From: Enterococcus sp. RIT-PI-f
Lineage (GTDB): Bacteria > Bacillota > Bacilli > Lactobacillales > Enterococcaceae
DNA: 64,000 nucleotides
NCBI RefSeq assembly: GCF_001297065.1
Contig: NZ_LHOX01000001.1
Coordinates: 1 to 64,000, forward strand
Reading direction: 5' to 3'
Shown: positions 35,748 to 45,304 of the stretch, piece by piece
Numbering within the stretch: the stretch's first letter is position 1
How the letters are laid out: each line of letters opens with the position of its first letter
The notes under the pieces: model-generated
The model's database searches: none
Told to the model about the DNA's origin: nothing
What the model saw: the letters and a program-made list of their open reading frames with translations, nothing else
Translations under genes and position numbers: made by a program

Positions 35748-36917
35748 TTATTTTTCTACACCTTCACCCGAAGTCGGGTTATAGACGCCACTTGTTTCTC
35801 GCTTTTGACCAAATAGATCTTCACGGGTAAAGCGCACATATTTCACGCATAATCGATTACGATACGCATAGACTAAGTGCAGGATACCCTGACTATCTTG
35901 ATATAGAGTAGGATACTCATGCTGTGAATTATTGGTCTTGTTTTCGGCACCAATATAGCCTTCTGCTGCTTCAAAGATACGGCCAACGGGCCACGTTTTG
36001 CCAAAATCTTCACTGACTGATACGGCAACTGGGTTGCGCAATCCTGGCCATGCTACCTGACCAAATACCGCATTTGGTGCTGCATTCAGGTTGTAAGCCA
36101 AAGCAACTTCTCCTGAATCAAGTTTAATGGCACTGATGCTGGCATTATTGTTCGGCAATACCGTTGCTTCAGGTACCGACCAACTGTCACCAAAGTCTAG
36201 TGATTCACTACTGTAAACAAAATCAGCAAAGCGGCTGCGCATAAAGGCGATCAAATGACCTGGCTCAACTTCAACGACATTGGCATGGACCCGACCACTA
36301 CTATCAGGCATCCGAACTGGTTGCCAAGTTTGGCCTTCATCGTCGGAAATCTGAAATTCAGTAGGATCGTTGGTCAGTCCTTCTGCCGAATCTTCGCATA
36401 GCCAAGTACTGTATAACCAGCGGCCATTGCTTAAAATCTGAATGCATTGGCGACCAAATGTGCCTTCATGTCCAAACAATACTTCTGGCTCTCCCCAAGT
36501 TTGGCCTTCATCAGCGGATTTTTGGACCATGATGATCGAGGTGAATTGCATGTTGTCTTTTCCTTCTTGGCGACTCACTTGTGATGTATAAATCAACCAG
36601 ATCTGATTATCTGGTGCACGAAAGAAAGAAGGATTTTGTTCACTACGCTCTTTTCCATGAGAAACGGTTTCTGGTACAGACCAGGTTTGTGTCATTGGAT
36701 CTAGCTTAGATACGACAATGGAAATGTCTCCACTCCCTTCAAAGCTGCCGGCAAACAAGGCACATAACAGGCCGCCGTTGGCAGTTTCAATCAATGCTGG
36801 CGCATGTGCTGTCTTGTTTCCACCTGTGGGAATCAGCCCATAATCGATGCCTAGAAAGTCTTCATGATACAATACTCCATTTGGTTCTGATTGATGAACA
36901 CGCGTTAATTGAGTCAC
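35748..36917 (-). CDS. Sialidase-fold (BNR/Asp-box) protein, cytosolic
   Basis: 389 residues with four Asp-boxes (S-x-D-x-G-x-T/S-W): 'SADEGQTW', 'SDDEGQTW', 'SLDFGDSW' and 'SEDFGKTW', plus an 'APALIETANGGLL' start like the R-I-P strand of sialidases. It is a six-bladed propeller without signal peptide or anchor, so it acts inside the cell, unlike true secreted sialidases. GTG start behind AGGAGGAG. In this operon it may hydrolyse or isomerise an imported glycoside or lactone; sialidase activity itself is not claimed. Confidence 0.8.
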   Translation of the reverse strand: MTQLTRVHQSEPNGVLYHEDFLGIDYGLIPTGGNKTAHAPALIETANGGLLCALFAGSFEGSGDISIVVSKLDPMTQTWSVPETVSHGKERSEQNPSFFRAPDNQIWLIYTSQVSRQEGKDNMQFTSIIMVQKSADEGQTWGEPEVLFGHEGTFGRQCIQILSNGRWLYSTWLCEDSAEGLTNDPTEFQISDDEGQTWQPVRMPDSSGRVHANVVEVEPGHLIAFMRSRFADFVYSSESLDFGDSWSVPEATVLPNNNASISAIKLDSGEVALAYNLNAAPNAVFGQVAWPGLRNPVAVSVSEDFGKTWPVGRIFEAAEGYIGAENKTNNSQHEYPTLYQDSQGILHLVYAYRNRLCVKYVRFTREDLFGQKRETSGVYNPTSGEGVEK

Positions 36918-36937
36918 GTTGTGTCTCCTCCTATAGA

Positions 36938-37978
36938 TTAGATTTGCGTTTGCTTGGTATTTTCTGCAAGACGGATTGCGTAGTCAATGGCATTTTCAAG
37001 ACTTGCTTCACTCGCAGTCCAATGCCCTGCTTGATCAAACGCTGTCCCATGATCGACAGATGTTCGGATGATTGGCAAATTCAGGGTAATATTGACCCCT
37101 TCGACAGCCGCCCATTTTTGTGCTGCTTGATCATAGACAAAGCCCAAAAGCTTCAGTGGAATATGTCCTTGATCGTGATACATGGCGACGACGATATCGT
37201 ACATACCACCGTTGGCTTTAGAAAACAAAGTATCCGCTGGCAAAGAACCATAAACATTGATTCCTTCAGCTTTGGCTGCTTCAACTGCTGGATTGATTTC
37301 TAAAATTTCTTCTTGACCAAAGAGACCATTTTCCCCGCAGTGGGGATTGAGTCCTGCCACTGCAACACGAGGATTTTCAATGCCTAGATCCTTACACGCT
37401 TTATCCGCGATACGAATCACATCTAGCACTCTTTGTTTCGTTGCCCGGTCACAGGCTTCTCTTAATGACACATGTGTCGACACATGTACCACCCGCAAAT
37501 TGCCATCTGCCAACATCATCGTATATTTTTCGGTCCCGGTAAGGTCCGCGTAGATTTCGGTATGTCCGGCATAATGATGGCCTGCCGCATTCATGGCTTC
37601 TTTGTTCAGTGGATTGGTGACTGTTGCATCGATTTTCTTGGCCAATGCCAGTTCAATCACTGTTTTGACGTATTGAAAAGCAGCATCTCCGCCGGCTTCT
37701 GACACTTTTCCAATTTCAAATGTATGCATATCGATGAGATTCAAATCAATCAAGTCGATTATGCCGTAGACGTATTTTCCTTCGCTTGGCTCTTCAATCA
37801 CATTTAGTGTGAGAGATAATTCTGGATGTTGTTTTAAGTAATAAGCTAATACTGATGCATCGCCAATCAGTAAGGGACGGCATTGGTCATACAATGCATT
37901 ATTTGCGAAAGCTTTTAGTGAAATCTCAGGTCCGATCCCTGCTGGATCGCCCATGGTAATACCAATCAATTTTTTCAA
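36938..37978 (-). CDS. PdxA-family 4-phosphate dehydrogenase (PdxA2-like)
   Basis: 346 residues of the PdxA family: 'GITMGDPAGIGPEI' at the N-terminus, metal-binding His in 'AGHTEIYAD', 'GLNPHCGENGLFG' and 'YHDQGHIPLKLLGF'. Because it is paired with a DUF1537 kinase, the function is more likely that of PdxA2 (oxidation and decarboxylation of a D-threonate/D-erythronate 4-phosphate to dihydroxyacetone phosphate) than vitamin B6 synthesis. TTG start with AAAGGACG upstream. Located 28 nt after the Fe-ADH. Confidence 0.88.
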   Translation of the reverse strand: MKKLIGITMGDPAGIGPEISLKAFANNALYDQCRPLLIGDASVLAYYLKQHPELSLTLNVIEEPSEGKYVYGIIDLIDLNLIDMHTFEIGKVSEAGGDAAFQYVKTVIELALAKKIDATVTNPLNKEAMNAAGHHYAGHTEIYADLTGTEKYTMMLADGNLRVVHVSTHVSLREACDRATKQRVLDVIRIADKACKDLGIENPRVAVAGLNPHCGENGLFGQEEILEINPAVEAAKAEGINVYGSLPADTLFSKANGGMYDIVVAMYHDQGHIPLKLLGFVYDQAAQKWAAVEGVNITLNLPIIRTSVDHGTAFDQAGHWTASEASLENAIDYAIRLAENTKQTQI

Positions 37979-38006
37979 CTTTAACTACGTCCTTTCTTTT
38001 GCTGTA

Positions 38007-39164
38007 TTACAAAATTTGTAAATAGATAGCCCGAGCATCTTCTGGGGTGACTTCACGCTTGTTGTTCACAAGCAAACGTGTGACTTCCATCCCTGCTTCA
38101 ACTAATCCGTCAATGTCTTCAGCCGGTACGTTGAACGTTTGTAAGCTAGTGGGAATCTCCAGCACTTTGACGATCTCGTCTAATCGGTTGATCATATAGG
38201 CTGATTTTTCAGCTTCAGATAAGCCTTTGTCGCCATCTTTTACGACACGGTCATAGGCGATGGCCAATAAATCTTTGATCGCTGGCTCATTGAACTTCAT
38301 AACTGGTGTCAACAAGATCGCATTCGACACACCATGCGCGATATGGTATTTCCCTCCTAACGGATAAGACAATGCGTGAACTGCTGTCGTGCCTGAGGCA
38401 GTGATCGCTACGCCCGCATAAAATGAACCTAGCAACATCTTACTTTTGGCCGTTAAGGCTTCTGAATTTGTACAAGCTTCAATGATATTGTTCATAATCA
38501 AATCTAATGCTTCTAAGGCAAATGTATCACTGATTGGGTTGGCTTTAGCAGAAGTGAAACATTCGATGGCATGACAGAGCGCATCGACCCCAGTTGCTGC
38601 AGCGATCGGCTGAGGCAAGTTTTGAATCAATCGGGCATCTAGCAAAACAAAATCAGCAATCATCTCTGGATTTACGATCCCAATCTTCAAATCTTTTTCC
38701 GGAACACCAACAATCGCATTTGGCGTAGCCTCAGCACCGGTTCCTGCGGTAGATGGAATCATCAAACTTGGCACTTGTTTTTTTGCTAAAAGAGGATTGT
38801 CTAATAAATCTTTGACAGTATACGCATCCGTCGCCAGAATCGAAGCAAGTTTGGCTACATCCATGACCGATCCGCCGCCTACAGCAATAATAAAGTCTGC
38901 CTTTTCTTCTTTAAAGGCGTCGATCATCGCTTGTGCTTCATGATAATTGGGTTCTGCAGGAATATCAGATAAAATCGTATATTCGATCCCAGCTTCTTTT
39001 ATCATTTGAATCGGCAGATCAACCAGTCCTAGTCCTAACAATCCTTTGTCTGTAAAGATGACGATTTTTTTGATCGAATCATTTAAGATATCTGTCAATT
39101 GCTCAATGGCATGCGCACCAGCGCGAATATTTTTAGGCATTTTCAAACTATAATCTGTTAACAT
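38007..39164 (-). CDS. Iron-containing alcohol dehydrogenase
   Basis: 385 residues, group III ADH: NAD-site 'GGGSVMDVAKLAS' (about 95-107), metal ligands in 'GVDALCHAIECFTS' and 'KYHIAHGVSNAIL', and 'PSTAGTGAEATPNA'. Such enzymes reduce lactaldehyde, glycolaldehyde or oxidise diols and sugar acids. ATG lies inside the 3' end of the kinase gene (7-bp overlap), so the two are translationally coupled. In this operon it may reduce the aldehyde released by the DapA-like aldolase or oxidise the imported acid; direction unknown. Confidence 0.88.
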   Translation of the reverse strand: MLTDYSLKMPKNIRAGAHAIEQLTDILNDSIKKIVIFTDKGLLGLGLVDLPIQMIKEAGIEYTILSDIPAEPNYHEAQAMIDAFKEEKADFIIAVGGGSVMDVAKLASILATDAYTVKDLLDNPLLAKKQVPSLMIPSTAGTGAEATPNAIVGVPEKDLKIGIVNPEMIADFVLLDARLIQNLPQPIAAATGVDALCHAIECFTSAKANPISDTFALEALDLIMNNIIEACTNSEALTAKSKMLLGSFYAGVAITASGTTAVHALSYPLGGKYHIAHGVSNAILLTPVMKFNEPAIKDLLAIAYDRVVKDGDKGLSEAEKSAYMINRLDEIVKVLEIPTSLQTFNVPAEDIDGLVEAGMEVTRLLVNNKREVTPEDARAIYLQIL

Positions 39165-40417
39165 GGTATATCCTCCTCTATGTTTGTCTCGGTCTTCATC
39201 AACTCTTCAAATAACGTTTTCGTCCCAAAGCCTCCAGATTTTGTGATAACTTTCATTTGCTTATTATTCCACTCCAGCATTGATAAAACAATACCTGGTT
39301 GCATTTCTGTCAATGGTATGATGCCCTTGATGCCTAAAACTTCCATTGATTGAAATAACGTATCTCCGCCAGTGAATAAAAAAGTGTTCTCTTGATGTTC
39401 TGTCCACAACGCTTCAGTCAGCTTCCCAAGTGCGACGCCAATCTGAAAGCGGCTGTCTCTAACCGAATGATTGGTTGTTTCACTTCGTCTGCGTAGCTCT
39501 GCGGATGTATCCTCACTGAATGTTTCAAAAATGATCAAGGGATATTCTTGCATCAATCGGCTATAGGCCTGTCGATCTTCTTTTCCTTGCGGACTATCCC
39601 AATAGTCTGCTGTTAATAATTGGTCCGCTGTGAGAGAAATTCTCGGGTAACGTTCTTCTGCATATTGGACTTGCGCTTGCGTGATTGGATTGACACTGCC
39701 ACAGACGACGACGATCGGTTTTTCGATCGTATGGGCGACGTTCTCTCGTGCCGGGAAGAGCTGTTTTGCCAAAACCTTAGCGAATCCAGCACAACCCACC
39801 GTAACCCTTAATAAATTTGCTTCTTGTAATTTTTCTGCTTGCCATCGCAGCATCTCATCGGTTTGGGCATCAAAGACATGGACTGCCGCATCTTCTTGAT
39901 GGATCGTTTCTGCTTGAATCAATACTGCTGAGAGATTTGCCTCTTTTTTTAATCGCTGGATAATATTGCTCTCTCTCACCGGTTCATAAGGATCTTCTGC
40001 AAATACACTCTCTGACACCAGTACATCATCTATATATAAGTGCCCATTTACCACTACCCGATTCATCTCTGGGTAAGCAGGTAAAAAGGGAATTGCTTGT
40101 TGCGGAAAACTATCAACGACTGCTTTGATCTCTGAACTGATATTTCCTCTTAAGGCAGAATCCACCTTTTTGTAGATATAGGGAATGTCTGCTGCTAAAG
40201 CATCTGAAAGAATGGCTTTGATGCGTTCATATGCCTGATCCTGACTCAAATGACGACTTTCGGCATTGATCACCAGCACTTCCAAAGCTGATGATATCCT
40301 CCCGTAATCGATCTCGGTTTGTGTAGACACCATCGTCTGAATGCCCTGACTTGAAAATTGAACGCCTGTATCCAAAGCGCCAGTAAAATCATCTGCGATA
40401 ACCAATAACTTTAACAT
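39158..40417 (-). CDS. Four-carbon acid sugar kinase (DUF1537)
   Basis: 419 residues: N-terminal 'VIADDFTGALDTGVQFSS' and C-terminal nucleotide-binding part ('FTGGDTLFQSMEVLGIKG', 'TKSGGFGTKTLFEELM'). Family members are ATP-dependent kinases for D-threonate, D-erythronate, L-threonate or 3-oxo-tetronates (DtnK, DenK, LtnK, OtnK). Paired with PdxA2-type dehydrogenase downstream, D-threonate or D-erythronate is the best guess. First gene of the operon, preceded by a near-consensus cre site. Confidence 0.88.
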   Translation of the reverse strand: MLKLLVIADDFTGALDTGVQFSSQGIQTMVSTQTEIDYGRISSALEVLVINAESRHLSQDQAYERIKAILSDALAADIPYIYKKVDSALRGNISSEIKAVVDSFPQQAIPFLPAYPEMNRVVVNGHLYIDDVLVSESVFAEDPYEPVRESNIIQRLKKEANLSAVLIQAETIHQEDAAVHVFDAQTDEMLRWQAEKLQEANLLRVTVGCAGFAKVLAKQLFPARENVAHTIEKPIVVVCGSVNPITQAQVQYAEERYPRISLTADQLLTADYWDSPQGKEDRQAYSRLMQEYPLIIFETFSEDTSAELRRRSETTNHSVRDSRFQIGVALGKLTEALWTEHQENTFLFTGGDTLFQSMEVLGIKGIIPLTEMQPGIVLSMLEWNNKQMKVITKSGGFGTKTLFEELMKTETNIEEDIPC

Positions 40418-40461
40418 TTACTCACCGCCTTGAACTTCTTGACTTGATTATAAAAGCAAAA

Positions 40462-40475
40462 TACAAGCGTTTACA
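40462..40475 (-). promoter_or_regulatory. cre site upstream of the sugar-acid operon
   Basis: The minus strand reads TGTAAACGCTTGTA, matching the CcpA consensus TGWAANCGNTNWCA at the core. It overlaps the probable -35 of the leftward promoter (-10 TATAAT at about 40449-40454). Confidence 0.65.
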
Positions 40476-40558
40476 TTCTGAATTATCTAAAAAATGTTTA
40501 ATTTAGAAACAATCTTCAAAATAATCTTACTTTTTTAAAATAAATCATGTTACTATTG

Positions 40559-40570
40559 TTCATATATGAA
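40559..40570. promoter_or_regulatory. Palindrome upstream of the PrpR-type regulator
   Basis: TTCATATATGAA is a perfect 12-bp palindrome 27 bp before the regulator start and may be the operator for the Fis-type HTH protein or the -10 region of its gene. Confidence 0.4.
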
Positions 40571-40596
40571 ACATATGATAGTAAAGGAGAATGATT

Positions 40597-42384
40597 ATGG
40601 AGAAAATCAATGTGTTGGGTATCGCACCTTATGAAGAATTAAACCACTCCATGCAAGTGATTGCGGCGCAATATTCAGAAATCAATGCGTCCATTTTTAC
40701 GGCTGATTTGGAAGATGGTCAATTATTAGCGGAAAAGATGCAATCTGAGGGTTTTGACGCGATTATTTCTCGCGGAGGAACAGCTCGGTTGATTCGCCAA
40801 TCCGTTTCTTTGCCTGTCATTGATGTGTCGTTATCGATTTACGATGTTTTGAGCGCCATTCGACTAGCCGAAAATTATACGGAAAATTTTGCCATCGTAG
40901 GGTACCCCAGCATCACCGAAAAAGCCCATCTACTCTGTGATCTTCTCGGCTATTCAATAGAGATCCAAACGATTTATGATAAACAAGATGCGCAAACCAT
41001 TCTTGATACGATTGCAGAAAAAGGCTATCCTTTGATTTTGTGCGATGCCATCACCAATCGAATCGCGCAAAGCCGTGCGTTCAATACACTATTGATCACC
41101 TCCGGTCTAGAAAGTATCAAAAGTGCTTTTAATGATGCAGTCACCATCGTTACCCAAGTCAATCAAGTCAAGCGAGAAAAAGCGATATTGGCGCAAGGTA
41201 TCCTTGCCCAATCGCCTTATATGATCTTATTTGATCAAGCATTTCGTACCGTATTTACGTCGATTACTGATGAACGGTTGCAGGATGATATCCGCCAATC
41301 TTTGCGTACTAATCAAACGAAAACCGGCGAAAGTCAATTGTACGTTGCCCATTTAGATCGCTTTTTTTCATTAAACATTGCTAGTTATACCCTGGATGAT
41401 GGTATTTTTTATAGTTGTTGGCTGCAAAAACAGCAAACACCCAATATGCGGAAGGAAGGTGCGGTCACCTACCAGAAGAAAAATGATGTGGAAGACCAAT
41501 TGGCGAAGCAATTATTAGCCACCCAACTCATTCCAAGTACCATCAAAGATGAATTGACCCACTATAAAAACAGTTTTCGCGCCTATTTAGTATTTGGTGA
41601 AAGTGGCACTGCCAAAAATAAAATTGCCAAAAAAATCTATTTGGAACAAACGAAAAACAACAACTATTTGATTACGATCGACTGCAAAACAGCAACGGAC
41701 AAGTTATGGAAATTTCTTGTGAATGCTGCAAATGGCCCTTTCGTCGACATGCATAATACAATCTTTTTTTCAAACATTGATCAGTTAGATCTCACAGCCA
41801 TCGAGCGACTACTTGATTTGATCAAATCAACCAATGTCTTACGCCGCAATCAGATAATCTTCACTTACGATACCAACCATTCAGATAATCCCCACAAATT
41901 TGATCGGCTCGTCAGTGAATTGCATAGTGCCAAAATCTATGCCCCAGCTGTTCGTGAAAGAAAAAATGAATTAAATATTCTCACGACCTTACTCTTGAAT
42001 AAAGTGAATATCGCCTATAGTAAAGAAATCATGGGGTTTGAACCAAATGCGTTAAACGCATTCCTCGACTATGATTGGCCGGGAAACTTTGATCAGTTAG
42101 AAGACTGCGTCAAAGAACTTGTTGTCAATGCAACGACCCACTATATATCTGATCACCAAGTCACTGAACTTTTGAACAAAGAACGTTTGATCCACAATTT
42201 CGCCAGCATGAAAATTCTGAACGTAAAAACCAAGAATTCTCTGCATCAGCCAACCTTGTTTGATTACACGAAAGAGATCATTCTACATGTGCTAGAACAA
42301 AATAAAGGCAATCAATCAAAGACAGCTGCTCAATTGGGCATTAGTCGGACGACTTTGTGGCGGTATTTGAAAGAAGATGCATAA
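40597..42384 (+). CDS. PrpR-type regulator with degenerate AAA+ domain and Fis HTH
   Basis: 595 residues. N-terminal PrpR sensory domain (about 1-190, 'ISRGGTARLIRQSVSLPVID', 'AIVGYPSITEKAHLL'), PAS-like part (about 200-290), AAA+-like domain (about 310-530) and C-terminal Fis-type HTH ('KTAAQLGISRTTLWRYLKE'). Walker A is altered ('GESGTAKNKIAKK' for GE-x-GTGKE) and the GAFTGA sigma-54 contact loop is not visible, so it probably does not act as a sigma-54 activator. AAAGGAG is well spaced to the ATG at 40597 but not to that at 40591. Divergent from the DUF1537-kinase operon, its likely target. Confidence 0.85.
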   Translation: MEKINVLGIAPYEELNHSMQVIAAQYSEINASIFTADLEDGQLLAEKMQSEGFDAIISRGGTARLIRQSVSLPVIDVSLSIYDVLSAIRLAENYTENFAIVGYPSITEKAHLLCDLLGYSIEIQTIYDKQDAQTILDTIAEKGYPLILCDAITNRIAQSRAFNTLLITSGLESIKSAFNDAVTIVTQVNQVKREKAILAQGILAQSPYMILFDQAFRTVFTSITDERLQDDIRQSLRTNQTKTGESQLYVAHLDRFFSLNIASYTLDDGIFYSCWLQKQQTPNMRKEGAVTYQKKNDVEDQLAKQLLATQLIPSTIKDELTHYKNSFRAYLVFGESGTAKNKIAKKIYLEQTKNNNYLITIDCKTATDKLWKFLVNAANGPFVDMHNTIFFSNIDQLDLTAIERLLDLIKSTNVLRRNQIIFTYDTNHSDNPHKFDRLVSELHSAKIYAPAVRERKNELNILTTLLLNKVNIAYSKEIMGFEPNALNAFLDYDWPGNFDQLEDCVKELVVNATTHYISDHQVTELLNKERLIHNFASMKILNVKTKNSLHQPTLFDYTKEIILHVLEQNKGNQSKTAAQLGISRTTLWRYLKEDA

Positions 42385-42400
42385 AAGGAATTGTCTCAAT

Positions 42401-42450
42401 GTGAAGACGAACAGACCCATCCCGCATGGAATGAGCCTGTTCGTATTCAC
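42401..42450. terminator. Long hairpin after the PrpR-type gene
   Basis: GTGAAGACGAACAG (42401-42414) pairs with CTGTTCGTATTCAC (about 42437-42450), one mismatch, 22-nt loop. No U-tract, so a weak or processing-type 3' end. Confidence 0.5.
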
Positions 42451-42846
42451 ACTTATACACAATGTATAGATAAGCATTCTACACCAGTCAAGTCAGCAAA
42501 TTCTACAAACTTCAAAACATACATTGATTAAAAGAAAATAGAGCGCCTTATTTTTATCAGTCCTATATCAGATAGCCTATAACATGCGACACTGCTTCAA
42601 AGGAGAATGACTTCATCTGGGTAAGTCAATATTTAATATGTCACAAATATGTGCCGGACGTTGCTTGTTTTGTTGTCACACTGCCAAATCTTTTTCAGTC
42701 AATGGATGACTCAGTTTTTTGGCTACCAATATAATTCCCTTTTCACATCTCGTTCTTGCATATTTCTGCATTTAATGGACTATTATCCAACTGCAGTATC
42801 ATGTCCTAGTGTAAGAAAATCGTTGATTCCTTCTTCGCTTGTATTC
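42451..42846. other. Intergenic stretch without recognisable gene
   Basis: No frame with start signal or family motif. A plus-strand AAAGGAGAATGACTTCATC looks like a ribosome site with start but closes quickly. No strong hairpin before the leftward ATPase gene ends at 42847. Confidence 0.4.
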
Positions 42847-43581
42847 TCACGATTGAAATCCTTGAATAAACTGTCTCGTTCGTATTTCTTTTGAATGGTT
42901 AAACAATTCGTCTGGGGTGCCTCGCTCTAAAATCGTCCCTTGATCCAAAAATATGACCTGATCTGATACTTCTTTAGCGAATTTCATTTCATGAGTCACG
43001 AGAATCATCGTCGTATTTTGATGGGCAACCTTTTTTATGAGCGCTAAAATACCTGAGACAAGTTCTGGATCCAAAGCCGACGTAGGTTCATCAAATAAAA
43101 TGACTTCTGGTTCAATGGCTAATGCCCGTGCGATGCCTACACGTTGCTGTTGCCCACCTGATAATTTATTCGGATAAAAGTCCATTCGGTCTGCCATACC
43201 CACCAAATGTAATTGCCCCTCTGCACGTTCGATGGCTTCTTTTTTAGACAGATTTTTCACTTGAATCAGCGCTTCCATGACGTTTTCTTTAACTGTCTTT
43301 TTAGAGAATAGGGCATAGTTTTGAAAGACCATGGCTGTTTGTCTTCGGACAGCCAAGATATCTCTTTTTGTAGCCTTGGCTACATCGTAGACAACCTCGC
43401 CGATTTGAATAGTGCCTGCGTCTGCAGGTTCTAAGAAATTAATCGAACGCAATAAGGTCGATTTACCGGAACCGCTTGACCCAATGATCGTAAGTACGTC
43501 ACCAGTACCGACAGTCAAATTGATATTTTTTAATACATGATTATCTTTAAAAGACTTGTTCCAATTATTTAATGTAAGCAT
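42847..43581 (-). CDS. Polar amino acid ABC transporter ATPase
   Basis: 244 residues with Walker A '[14 protein letters not shown]' (about 32-45), signature '[16 protein letters not shown]' and Walker B '[13 protein letters not shown]'. GlnQ/TcyC-type. It is 12 nt after the fused receptor-permease gene and completes the importer. Confidence 0.92.
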   Translation of the reverse strand: MLTLNNWNKSFKDNHVLKNINLTVGTGDVLTIIGSSGSGKSTLLRSINFLEPADAGTIQIGEVVYDVAKATKRDILAVRRQTAMVFQNYALFSKKTVKENVMEALIQVKNLSKKEAIERAEGQLHLVGMADRMDFYPNKLSGGQQQRVGIARALAIEPEVILFDEPTSALDPELVSGILALIKKVAHQNTTMILVTHEMKFAKEVSDQVIFLDQGTILERGTPDELFNHSKEIRTRQFIQGFQS

Positions 43582-43593
43582 ATCTTTTCTCCT

Positions 43594-45201
43594 TTACTGA
43601 TCCACTTTCAACTTGCGTTCGACTACCTTTGATAACTGCTCAATAAAAATACACATCGCCCAATACACAAGGGCAACGGCAATGTAGGCTTCAAAAAAGC
43701 GCAAGTTCGCACCGGCAATGATTCGTGTTTGACCCATGATATCTACAATTGTCACAGTGAAAGCTAATGAGGTTGCTTTAAGCAGACTTATCAAGCTATT
43801 GGCTAGATTCGGCAAAGCTACTATTAACGCTGAGGGCAAAATGATCCGGCGCATGGTTTGCGCATTCGTCATACCAATCGATTTGGCCGCTTCAATCTCA
43901 CTTTGATTAACAGATGATAAGGCCGCACGGAATGTTTCCGAAGTATAGGCAGCTTCATTCAGTCCAAACGCAATAAATACATACACTAACGCAGGGATCG
44001 CATTGACATCCGCACTAAAATGCAGCTTTTCTCCAAGCCATTCTACGAGAATAGGGAAGCCATAAAAGGACAAGAACAGTTGTACCAATTGTGGTGTCCC
44101 CCGCATAAATGAAACAAAAACATTACTCAACTGAGTCAATACAGAAATCTGTTTTATCTTAATCATGGCAATCAAAAAACCCAGCAAGAACCCAATCGCC
44201 ACTGATACGACCGTCATCAGTAAAGTGATGGGTAGTTTTGGCAACAATTGCTTCATGATTGTTGGAATCATCGACGGAACAAATAATTTCCCCTTCGTGC
44301 TTGCTTCGGTCTCGACAGCAGGATTTTCTGTAGCTGTCACGATTTCTTTGTTCAACGCATCATTTTTTTCAATAATCTCGTTTGTTAGTTTTGTATCGTC
44401 TTGACCTAAATACCGCTCACTGATTTCAGCCAATGTGCCATCCGCACGCATTTCTGCTAAAAGTCCATCCATTTCATTCCGTAATGCCACTTCATCTTTA
44501 CGGTAAATAAAGTACGAACCGGGTTGTCTGATATCTGCTTCGTTTTCAATGGGATGCGTTTTTAGTGTAATGCCAAAGGTCGATTCCACATCATGGACAT
44601 AGGTCGTCGCGTAGATTGTTGCGTCAAATTTCCCGCTCTCTACATCGCGAATGATTTGCGATGGATCCGAATCCACATATTGGATGCGTACAGCTTGGTC
44701 TGGATTGTCCTCATTCCACGACTCTAAAAATTGTGATTGTGGTGAAGCAGGGACAACCGCCACTGATTTTCCTTTCAGATCACCAATCGACAATCCATCT
44801 GACTGGTCTGTAGCGGTTATCAACACATTATGAGTGACGATATATGGATACAGAGAAAACAAATATTTCTCTCGACGGTCACCACTTTCCCCAAGATTAT
44901 TAACGACTAAATCAAATTTTTTCGCATCCAGTCCCGCAAACAATGAGGCAAACTCAGCTGTTTCAAATGTAAAGTTCAAAGTGTCTGAACGCTCGTCCAT
45001 TTCTTTCAATACATCGATTTCAAATCCAGTCAATTGATTGTCTTCACTGAAAAAGTTCAATGGTTTGGTTTGACCAGAAGTTCCTACCACCACGGTTTGC
45101 GCTGCTGCTTGAAAAGGACTCCCTACTACGACCAGTAATCCCAATATGACGGCTGCAACAACCAGTTGCCACCCTTTCTGTTCCTTGTCTCTTTTTTTCA
45201 T
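43594..45201 (-). CDS. Amino acid ABC transporter, substrate-binding and permease fusion
   Basis: 535 residues. Signal/anchor (about 14-35), periplasmic-binding-protein-like domain (SBP_bac_3, about 36-270; 'PLNFFSEDNQLTGFEIDVL', 'GKFDATIYATTYVHDV'), linker, then a five-helix permease domain (about 310-530) with the EAA loop 'EIEAAKSIGMTNAQTMRRII'. Such fusions are common for glutamine, arginine or cystine importers of lactic bacteria. The upstream leader peptide rich in Tyr and Phe suggests that expression responds to aromatic aminoacyl-tRNA, hinting at an aromatic amino acid or a compound linked to it. ATG at 45201 with GGAG upstream. Confidence 0.9.
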   Translation of the reverse strand: MKKRDKEQKGWQLVVAAVILGLLVVVGSPFQAAAQTVVVGTSGQTKPLNFFSEDNQLTGFEIDVLKEMDERSDTLNFTFETAEFASLFAGLDAKKFDLVVNNLGESGDRREKYLFSLYPYIVTHNVLITATDQSDGLSIGDLKGKSVAVVPASPQSQFLESWNEDNPDQAVRIQYVDSDPSQIIRDVESGKFDATIYATTYVHDVESTFGITLKTHPIENEADIRQPGSYFIYRKDEVALRNEMDGLLAEMRADGTLAEISERYLGQDDTKLTNEIIEKNDALNKEIVTATENPAVETEASTKGKLFVPSMIPTIMKQLLPKLPITLLMTVVSVAIGFLLGFLIAMIKIKQISVLTQLSNVFVSFMRGTPQLVQLFLSFYGFPILVEWLGEKLHFSADVNAIPALVYVFIAFGLNEAAYTSETFRAALSSVNQSEIEAAKSIGMTNAQTMRRIILPSALIVALPNLANSLISLLKATSLAFTVTIVDIMGQTRIIAGANLRFFEAYIAVALVYWAMCIFIEQLSKVVERKLKVDQ

Positions 45202-45231
45202 TTTTCTCCATACCTCTTTCCTTATCTACAC

Positions 45232-45263
45232 AAAAAACCGACATCAGATCATTCTAATGTCGG
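45232..45263 (-). terminator. Attenuator terminator before the ABC transporter
   Basis: On the minus strand CCGACATTAGA (from 45263) pairs with TCTGATGTCGG (to 45238) and is followed by TTTTTTG (45237-45231). It sits 31 nt before the coding start, with no promoter between, so it must be bypassed for expression. Its 5' arm ACATTAGA can instead pair with TCTAATGT at 45305-45312. Confidence 0.85.
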
Positions 45264-45304
45264 CAGAAAGTTGTATAAAAAATCAGTTTCGATTTCTCAG
45301 CCCT

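Noticed and set aside
35748-36917. True secreted sialidase / virulence factor
   Set aside because: No signal peptide, anchor or typical FRIP motif; operon context is intracellular sugar-acid metabolism.
36938-37978. Vitamin B6 biosynthesis gene pdxA
   Set aside because: Coupled to a DUF1537 kinase and catabolic genes, and no other B6 genes nearby; a PdxA2-type catabolic role fits better.
42601-42630. AAAGGAGAATGACTTCATC as a small gene start
   Set aside because: The frame closes after a few codons and nothing is conserved around it.
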